Positions 31,707 through 36,781 of a stretch of DNA of 36,781 nt are shown here, piece after piece. Under the pieces are notes generated by a model. That model made no database searches and was not told where the DNA came from. It was given only the letters and a program-made list of their open reading frames with translations. Within the stretch, counting starts at the first letter, position 1. Each line of letters begins with the position of its first letter. The position numbers were made by a program, and so were the translations under genes. This stretch comes from Vicingaceae bacterium (GTDB lineage Bacteria > Bacteroidota > Bacteroidia > Flavobacteriales_E > Vicingaceae): assembly GCA_019429185.1 (NCBI GenBank), contig JAHYJH010000019.1, positions 1-36,781 on the forward strand, written 5' to 3'.

Positions 31707-33248
31707 ATGGATATGAAAGTTGGAATTCCTTCGGAAATAAATCCTAATGAGCTTAGAGTTGCTGCTACTCCAAAAACAGTACTGCGGTTAATAAAACAGG
31801 GGTTTTCTGTATTTATTCAAAGTAATGCAGGTATAAAAGCAAATTTTTCAAATGCTGAATTTGAAGAAGCAGGAGCAACAATAGTCAACACAGCTGCTGA
31901 AATATACAGTAACTCAGATATTGTGTTAAAAGTATTAGGACCAACGCCCGAAGAGGTGGATATGATGAAAGAAAATTTGGTGTTGTTGAGCTACTTATGG
32001 CCTGCACAAAATCCCGAATTACTTCAAAAACTTGCCGATAAAAAAGTAAATGCCGTTGCTATGGATTCCATACCTCGTATTTCTAGAGCACAAAAAATGG
32101 ATGTTTTATCTTCTATGGCAAACATAGCAGGATACAGGGCTGTAATTGAAGGAGCCAATTATTATGGTAAATTTTTAAATGGACAAATTACTGCAGCAGG
32201 AAAAGTTGATCCAGCAAAAGTGTTGGTTGTTGGGGCAGGAGTTGCTGGTTTGGCATCGATAGGAGCAGCAAATTCATTAGGAGCAATTGTTAGGGCTTTC
32301 GATACCAGAAAAGAAGTTGCCGAGCAAATCGAATCTATGGGAGCAACATTCCTTACTGTTGAAATTGAGGAAGATGGAGCCACAGCCTCAGGATATTCTA
32401 AAGTAATGAGCCAAGAGTTTATTGATGCTGAAATGAAATTGTTTTTAGAACAAGCCAAAGAAGTTGACATCATCATTACTACCGCTCAAATTCCAGGAAG
32501 AGAAGCCCCAAAATTAATTTTAGATTACCACGTTGCAGCAATGAAACCGGGTTCTGTAATCATTGATTTGGCAGCTTCAACTGGTGGAAATTGTGCTTTA
32601 ACTAAAAATGGAGAAGTTTATACAACCGAAAATGGAGTTACTATTTTAGGCAAACTTAGTCAATTGCCAAATCAGGCTTCACAATTATATGGAAACAATC
32701 TTTGTCATTTATTAGATGATATGGGAAAAGGTGAGAACTTTAAAATTGATATGGAAGATGATGTGGTTTCACGAGCCATGGTTACCTATAATGGGACAAT
32801 AAATTGGCCTCCAAAACCATTACCTGTAAGTCCTCAAAAACCAAAACCAGAAGTAGTTGAAATTGAAGACCCAAAAATAGCAGCAGCAAAAAATGCTAAA
32901 AAAGAAGCAACATCAATGATAATTAAACTTGCTGTAATTGGAGGAGTGTTACTCGTGTTAGGGCAGTTTGCTCCAGCTGAGTTTATGCAGCATTTCACTG
33001 TTTTTGTATTATCTGTATTTATTGGTTGGCAAGTGATTTGGAATGTTTCACACTCCTTACACACTCCTTTAATGGCTGTTACCAACGCAATTAGCGGAAT
33101 TATAATAGTGGGAGGTTTATTACAAACCACTTCTGATTTATCAAGTCCGATGACTATATTAGCTTTTGTAGCAATTTTAGTTGCTAGTATTAATATTGTA
33201 GGAGGATTTTTAGTTACTCACCGCATGTTGAAAATGTTTAAAAAATAA
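31707..33248 (+). CDS. pntA: NAD(P) transhydrogenase subunit alpha, Re/Si-specific
   Basis: Alpha subunit of the proton-translocating transhydrogenase, which uses the proton-motive force to reduce NADP with NADH. The 513 residues contain the NAD(H)-binding dI domain (about 1-370; [36 protein letters not shown] split, [23 protein letters not shown] split; family Rossmann motif GAGVAG) and a C-terminal dII part of about four membrane helices (about 405-505; [19 protein letters not shown]). This matches the E. coli two-subunit type with alpha1 and alpha2 fused. The ATG at 31707 gives MDMKVGIP; the second Met (31713) is an equal candidate. pntB follows 5 bp after the stop, in one operon. Confidence 0.95.
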   Translation: MDMKVGIPSEINPNELRVAATPKTVLRLIKQGFSVFIQSNAGIKANFSNAEFEEAGATIVNTAAEIYSNSDIVLKVLGPTPEEVDMMKENLVLLSYLWPAQNPELLQKLADKKVNAVAMDSIPRISRAQKMDVLSSMANIAGYRAVIEGANYYGKFLNGQITAAGKVDPAKVLVVGAGVAGLASIGAANSLGAIVRAFDTRKEVAEQIESMGATFLTVEIEEDGATASGYSKVMSQEFIDAEMKLFLEQAKEVDIIITTAQIPGREAPKLILDYHVAAMKPGSVIIDLAASTGGNCALTKNGEVYTTENGVTILGKLSQLPNQASQLYGNNLCHLLDDMGKGENFKIDMEDDVVSRAMVTYNGTINWPPKPLPVSPQKPKPEVVEIEDPKIAAAKNAKKEATSMIIKLAVIGGVLLVLGQFAPAEFMQHFTVFVLSVFIGWQVIWNVSHSLHTPLMAVTNAISGIIIVGGLLQTTSDLSSPMTILAFVAILVASINIVGGFLVTHRMLKMFKK

Positions 33249-33253
33249 ATAAA

Positions 33254-34648
33254 ATGATAGAAATTGGAATTCAAACAGCAGCATATTTATTTGCAAGTAT
33301 TCTGTTCATACTTAGTTTAGGCGGATTATCTTCGCAAGAATCTGCAAAACGAGGCGTATTTTATGGAATTATTGGTATGGCAATCGCTATTTTAGCCACA
33401 GTTTTAGGACAAGAAGTAGAAGGTCATGTTTACATTATTGTTGCCATTGCCATTGCAGCCGTTATAGGCACTATGGTGGCTCGTAAAGTTGAAATGACTT
33501 CTATGCCTCAGTTGGTTGCTATATTGCACAGTTTTGTTGGATTAGCAGCAGTTTTGGTTGGCTTTGGTTCATATTTAGATGTTCATACACAATCACTTTC
33601 AGGAACTGAGCATACCATTCATTTAGTAGAAGTTTTTATTGGTGTTTTTATTGGAGCAATTACTTTTACAGGTTCTATTATTGCCTGGGGAAAACTCGAT
33701 GGCAAGGTAATGAGCAAACCATTATTATATCCAGGCAGACATATCGTAAATATAGTATTATTGATAGCTTGTTTTGTGTTGGGTTATTTATTTACAGTAG
33801 CCCCTGGATTAGATGGAATGCTTTATTTATATATCATGACAGCAATAGCATCTTTCATTGGAATTATGCTCGTAATGGCAATAGGTGGAGCAGATATGCC
33901 AGTTGTTGTTTCTATGCTAAACTCTTATTCGGGTTGGGCAGCAGCAGCAGCAGGTTTTATGTTAGGAAACGATTTACTAATTGTTACAGGAGCATTGGTT
34001 GGTAGTTCTGGTGCTATTCTTTCAATTATTATGTGTAAAGCCATGAACAGATCATTCATCTCTGTTATTTTAGGAGGTTTTGGAGCAGTTACATCAGGTG
34101 TTGCACAAGAAATGGAAGGAGAAGTTACTGCTTTGAATCATGAAGCGGTTGCTGAATTATTGAAAGAAGCTAAATCTGTGGTTATTGTTCCCGGATATGG
34201 AATGGCAGTAGCAAAAGCTCAATATCCAATTTTTGATATGGTTCAAAACTTAAGAAAAGAAGGAAAAGACGTGAAATTTGCCATACATCCAGTGGCTGGT
34301 CGTTTACCAGGCCACATGAATGTATTGTTGGCAGAAGCCAATGTTCCTTATGATATCGTTATGGAAATGGACGAAATTAACCCTGATTTACCAAACACTG
34401 ATGTAGTAATGGTAATTGGTGCAAATGATGTGGTAAACCCTGGAGCTCAAGATGATCCTGCTAGTCCAATTTACGGAATGCCAGTTATTGAAGCATGGAA
34501 AGCAAAAACAGTTATTGTAATGAAACGTTCAATGGCTGTTGGTTATGCGGGAGTAGAAAACCCATTATTCTACAAACCAAATACCGAAATGCTTTATGGT
34601 GATGCTAAAGATAGTGTTGATAAAATATTAGGATTTTTGAAAGGATAA
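33254..34648 (+). CDS. pntB: NAD(P) transhydrogenase subunit beta
   Basis: Beta subunit of the transhydrogenase, 464 residues. About nine membrane helices (dII) occupy residues 1-270 (for example [37 protein letters not shown] then AAAAGFML). The NADP(H)-binding dIII domain covers about 290-464: [72 protein letters not shown] and TEMLYGDAK. All expected motifs are present. It lies 5 bp after pntA. A 33-nt palindrome followed by a T-rich stretch ends the operon. Confidence 0.96.
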   Translation: MIEIGIQTAAYLFASILFILSLGGLSSQESAKRGVFYGIIGMAIAILATVLGQEVEGHVYIIVAIAIAAVIGTMVARKVEMTSMPQLVAILHSFVGLAAVLVGFGSYLDVHTQSLSGTEHTIHLVEVFIGVFIGAITFTGSIIAWGKLDGKVMSKPLLYPGRHIVNIVLLIACFVLGYLFTVAPGLDGMLYLYIMTAIASFIGIMLVMAIGGADMPVVVSMLNSYSGWAAAAAGFMLGNDLLIVTGALVGSSGAILSIIMCKAMNRSFISVILGGFGAVTSGVAQEMEGEVTALNHEAVAELLKEAKSVVIVPGYGMAVAKAQYPIFDMVQNLRKEGKDVKFAIHPVAGRLPGHMNVLLAEANVPYDIVMEMDEINPDLPNTDVVMVIGANDVVNPGAQDDPASPIYGMPVIEAWKAKTVIVMKRSMAVGYAGVENPLFYKPNTEMLYGDAKDSVDKILGFLKG

Positions 34649-34657
34649 AAAAACGCC

Positions 34658-34697
34658 AAACCTCCAAGGTTTCCAAAACCTTGGAGGTTTATAATTT
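34658..34697 (+). terminator. 33-nt palindrome and T-rich tract after pntB
   Basis: AAACCTCCAAGGTTT (34658-34672) pairs with AAACCTTGGAGGTTT (34676-34690) around CCA, and is followed by ATAATTTTTTTT. It lies 10 bp after the pntB stop and so can end the pnt operon. The tryptophan 2,3-dioxygenase gene converges on it. Same outer word as at 24179, with the arm order reversed. Confidence 0.75.
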
Positions 34698-34700
34698 TTT

Positions 34701-35624
34701 TTAATACTCAGTTGCCCAATTTTCTAATTCTTCCTTGCTCCAAATAGCAGGAAAAAATACCCTTCGTTGGTATTTAGGATGTAAGTACTTTTGCCAATCA
34801 CTACCTCCTGTTGCTTCTGTAACAGTATCTTTAGAAAGTAAATATGCATTAGCTGCATTTAAGTGAACAATAGGCCATTTTATATTAAATTCAATATCTA
34901 AATCTTTCATTGCTTGAATTAACTCAGGATTGTTTTTTTCTACTTCAGGCATAGCGTTATATCTTTGCCAAATATTTTTATGTTTGTGTGTATTTGCAAG
35001 CTCTATAAAACGAGTTAAATATTTTTCTTCAAAGTGTTGAAGTGTTACTGATTTTTTTCCTGTTTTAGGATCTTTACCCGCTGCTTGCCAATAAATATTT
35101 TCAAATAAAAATTCCATATCGTATTTTTCTGGCAGATTAAATTTTATTCTAGCGTCTAACAGATTTTCAATGTCTGTGGCATAAATTTCAGAAAATCGGA
35201 ATGAAGCACATTGAAATCCACTAGCTGGAGTTAGTGTAAACCGAAATTGGTTGTATTGTTCGGGATTCATTCCCAAACGCATCACATCAAAAGAGTTGGC
35301 TAACATCTGAATATAACGATTAATTCTACCTAATTTTTCAATAAAAAAAGAAGCAGTAAGTATTTCACTATTACAAATTTGCTTCATTTCATGTGTCATC
35401 ATATTTAGCAACAATTCTGTTACTTGATGATACATTATAAAAACCATTTCATCAGGAAAATCAGTTCTAGGTTTTTGTAAACTCAATAAAGATTCAACTT
35501 CTATATAATCCCAATAATCAATAGGTTTTGCATGAAGCAATCCTTTAAGGTAAGCCTCAGGATCTTGATCTAATTTTTTATATTTCTCTTCAATTTGATG
35601 CAGTAATTCTGTATATTTTTCCAT
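34701..35624 (-). CDS. Tryptophan 2,3-dioxygenase family protein
   Basis: Haem enzyme opening the indole ring of tryptophan to N-formylkynurenine. The 307 residues carry family marks: FIMYHQVTELLLNMMTHEM (62-80; His66 at the active site), RFTLTPASGFQCASFRF (128-144, the substrate-binding SGFQ), His254 in WPIVHLNAANAYL as the expected haem ligand, and ATGGSDWQKYL (271-281) in place of the usual GTGGSSG. Some residues differ from well-studied enzymes, so activity may be altered. No other kynurenine-pathway gene is adjacent. The gene is convergent with pntB. Cytoplasmic; kynA is the usual symbol, but I leave it blank because of the divergence. Confidence 0.88.
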   Translation of the reverse strand: MEKYTELLHQIEEKYKKLDQDPEAYLKGLLHAKPIDYWDYIEVESLLSLQKPRTDFPDEMVFIMYHQVTELLLNMMTHEMKQICNSEILTASFFIEKLGRINRYIQMLANSFDVMRLGMNPEQYNQFRFTLTPASGFQCASFRFSEIYATDIENLLDARIKFNLPEKYDMEFLFENIYWQAAGKDPKTGKKSVTLQHFEEKYLTRFIELANTHKHKNIWQRYNAMPEVEKNNPELIQAMKDLDIEFNIKWPIVHLNAANAYLLSKDTVTEATGGSDWQKYLHPKYQRRVFFPAIWSKEELENWATEY

Positions 35625-35735
35625 GACTGAATGATTTTAGTTTTCAAAGCAATGTTAACCATTTATTTTTTAATTTAGAAAATCATTTTTCAATCTATCG
35701 GGATTATCATATTACACCCTTTTAACTTCTTAATG

Positions 35736-35766
35736 TTGCTATGGTATCCTTTTTTTTATATCTTTG
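35736..35766 (+). promoter_or_regulatory. Bacteroidota-type promoter of the DUF4421 gene
   Basis: TTG (35736-35738) and TATCTTTG (35759-35766) are separated by 20 bp. They match the -33 TTG and -7 TAnnTTTG consensus with the expected spacing, 20 bp before the ATG. This is the clearest promoter in the window. Confidence 0.7.
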
Positions 35767-35785
35767 ATTTTTAATTTCATAGCCT

Positions 35786-36661
35786 ATGAAAAACATTATC
35801 TTTTTAATATTAACCTTATTTTTCTTTAAATTAGATGCTCAAGAGTTAAGTATTGACACATCAAAAAAGGATACCATTAAAAAAGAGTATTATATAGATA
35901 TGTCCGATCAGTTGTTGGTGAAAGTTTTCGCTTCTACTAGTTTTTTGAAATTAGGTATAAATAATAAGATTTCTCAAAATAAAATTGAAATGGCACCATT
36001 AGGAATGGTAAATGTTGGTGCAGCATTTAATCATAAATGGTTGGGTATAGGAGCAACATTAGGATTGCCTTCCAATGATTTGGAAGTTGCTAAAAAAGGA
36101 AAAACAACCCGTTTAGATTTAATGCTAAATATCTATAACAAACGGTTTGTTATAGATGGATTTTATCAAAATTATAGCGGATATCATTTGAGTAATGCTG
36201 CAAATGTTGCTGAATGGAACTCTGATACACTTCCTCAGTTTAGTAATTTTAGGCAAGAAGCATTAATCATTTCCGGTCTTTATATTGTAAACCACAAAAA
36301 ATTTTCTATAAAATCAGCATTTGTAAAGAACGCAATTCAACTTAAGAGTGCAGGAAGTATTGTCGCTGGTTTCTTTTTTAATTACGATGCTGCAAGAAAT
36401 TCTTCTGGGTTTTTAGATAATGATAGTATAAAAACTGAGTTAAAAATGGACTTTCCGTTCACAGCTTATTCAGCCGCTACGCTTGGTTCTTCTGTAGGTT
36501 ATTCCTATAATTTTGTGTTTTCAAAATATTGGTATGCAAATGCTACGCTTTCATTTGGTTTTGGGATGAATCAATTCAATGCAGATACCTTGGGTTATTC
36601 AGACTCAACGCAAACAATAATTTCTTCGGGTTCAAAAAGTAAGGCATTGATAGGTGATTAG
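35786..36661 (+). CDS. DUF4421-family outer-membrane-type protein, possibly cut short
   Basis: A 291-residue protein with a signal peptide at about 1-18 (MKNIIFLILTLFFFKLDAQ), then KKEYYIDMSDQLLVKVFAS and KIEMAPLGMVNVGAAFNHK, the typical opening of DUF4421 proteins, predicted outer-membrane beta-barrels of unknown role. Paired strands continue (LDLMLNIYNKRFVIDGFYQ, FSIKSAFVKNAIQLKSAGS). The end, SGSKSKALIGD, does not read like a barrel's last strand, and full-length members that I recall are longer. The stop (36659-36661) lies next to the inverted repeat at 36683-36741, so an insertion may have cut off the last strands. The window ends 120 bp later, and this cannot be tested here. Confidence 0.7.
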   Translation: MKNIIFLILTLFFFKLDAQELSIDTSKKDTIKKEYYIDMSDQLLVKVFASTSFLKLGINNKISQNKIEMAPLGMVNVGAAFNHKWLGIGATLGLPSNDLEVAKKGKTTRLDLMLNIYNKRFVIDGFYQNYSGYHLSNAANVAEWNSDTLPQFSNFRQEALIISGLYIVNHKKFSIKSAFVKNAIQLKSAGSIVAGFFFNYDAARNSSGFLDNDSIKTELKMDFPFTAYSAATLGSSVGYSYNFVFSKYWYANATLSFGFGMNQFNADTLGYSDSTQTIISSGSKSKALIGD

Positions 36662-36682
36662 TTTCACTACGTTGTTCCCTAT

Positions 36683-36741
36683 TTTCATTCTTTTTCTTAC
36701 GAAATGGAGCGTAGCGAAATGAAGTAAGAAAAAGAATGAAA
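36683..36741. repeat. Inverted repeat with 18-bp perfect arms beside the DUF4421 stop
   Basis: TTTCATTCTTTTTCTTAC (36683-36700) and its exact reverse complement (36724-36741) enclose a 23-nt loop that itself contains GAAAT repeats (GAAATGGAGC and GCGAAATGAA). It starts 22 bp after the stop of the DUF4421 gene. It may be a terminator-sized hairpin or the end of a longer element. The remaining 40 bases to the window end are AT-rich and show no gene. Confidence 0.65.
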
Positions 36742-36781
36742 CCTTGTTTATATTTGTTAATCTAAAAAACAAAAATATGCA

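Overview
The window looks like a chromosomal segment from a low-GC member of the Bacteroidota, most likely a Flavobacteriia/Flavobacteriales-type marine or aquatic bacterium. The reasons are a PorP/SprF-family protein beside a long PKD-repeat protein with a type B (gliding-motility-associated) C-terminal domain, a fused alpha+beta 2-oxoacid dehydrogenase E1, a DUF3127 protein, a bifunctional-nuclease (DUF151) protein with a UVR motif, DUF4143 and DUF4421 proteins, and promoter-like TAnnTTTG motifs. No rRNA, tRNA, CRISPR array, prophage or intact transposase gene was recognised.

Layout. 1-1150: remnant of a DUF4143 ATPase and a 220-bp element with terminal inverted repeats. 1152-3245: fused TPP-dependent E1. 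3629-7401: minus-strand pair of a PorP/SprF-like protein and a repeat-rich type IX secretion cargo. 7539-11416: a Bacteroidota protein of unknown function, a histidine kinase/response regulator pair and a small membrane protein. 11567-14805: L-2-hydroxyglutarate oxidase divergent from etfB-etfA. 14858-17705: bifunctional nuclease, NupC-type nucleoside transporter and PAP2 phosphatase. 17702-19690 (minus): small SET-domain protein, DUF3127 protein and a secreted SPOR-like protein. 19781-25239: giant alpha-2-macroglobulin-like protein and a secreted protein. 25496-30638 (minus): five-gene envelope/polysaccharide-type cluster (Gfo/Idh/MocA oxidoreductase, lipoprotein, polyprenyl-phosphate sugar transferase, lipoprotein, UMF1-type MFS). 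30794-34648: pcm, then the proton-translocating transhydrogenase pntA-pntB. 34701-36661: tryptophan 2,3-dioxygenase and a DUF4421 protein that may be cut short.

Most genes are core metabolism or envelope genes. Electron-carrier functions (LhgO, ETF, transhydrogenase, E1) recur, but no single pathway joins the whole window. There is no obvious defence island or biosynthetic cluster.

The most distinctive signal is between the genes. Several different intergenic elements have long inverted repeats: 821-1040, 11445-11567 with a partial relative at 15514-15612, 18219-18411, 25327-25486 and 36683-36741. Two of them are symmetrical end-to-end hairpins with 3-4 nt loops. In addition, three 33-nt palindromes of the same architecture sit just after stop codons (24179, 25243, 34658), and a 22-nt perfect palindrome lies at 15492. 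These look like a population of non-autonomous mobile or REP-like elements. Their identity and copy number elsewhere in the genome cannot be judged from this window.
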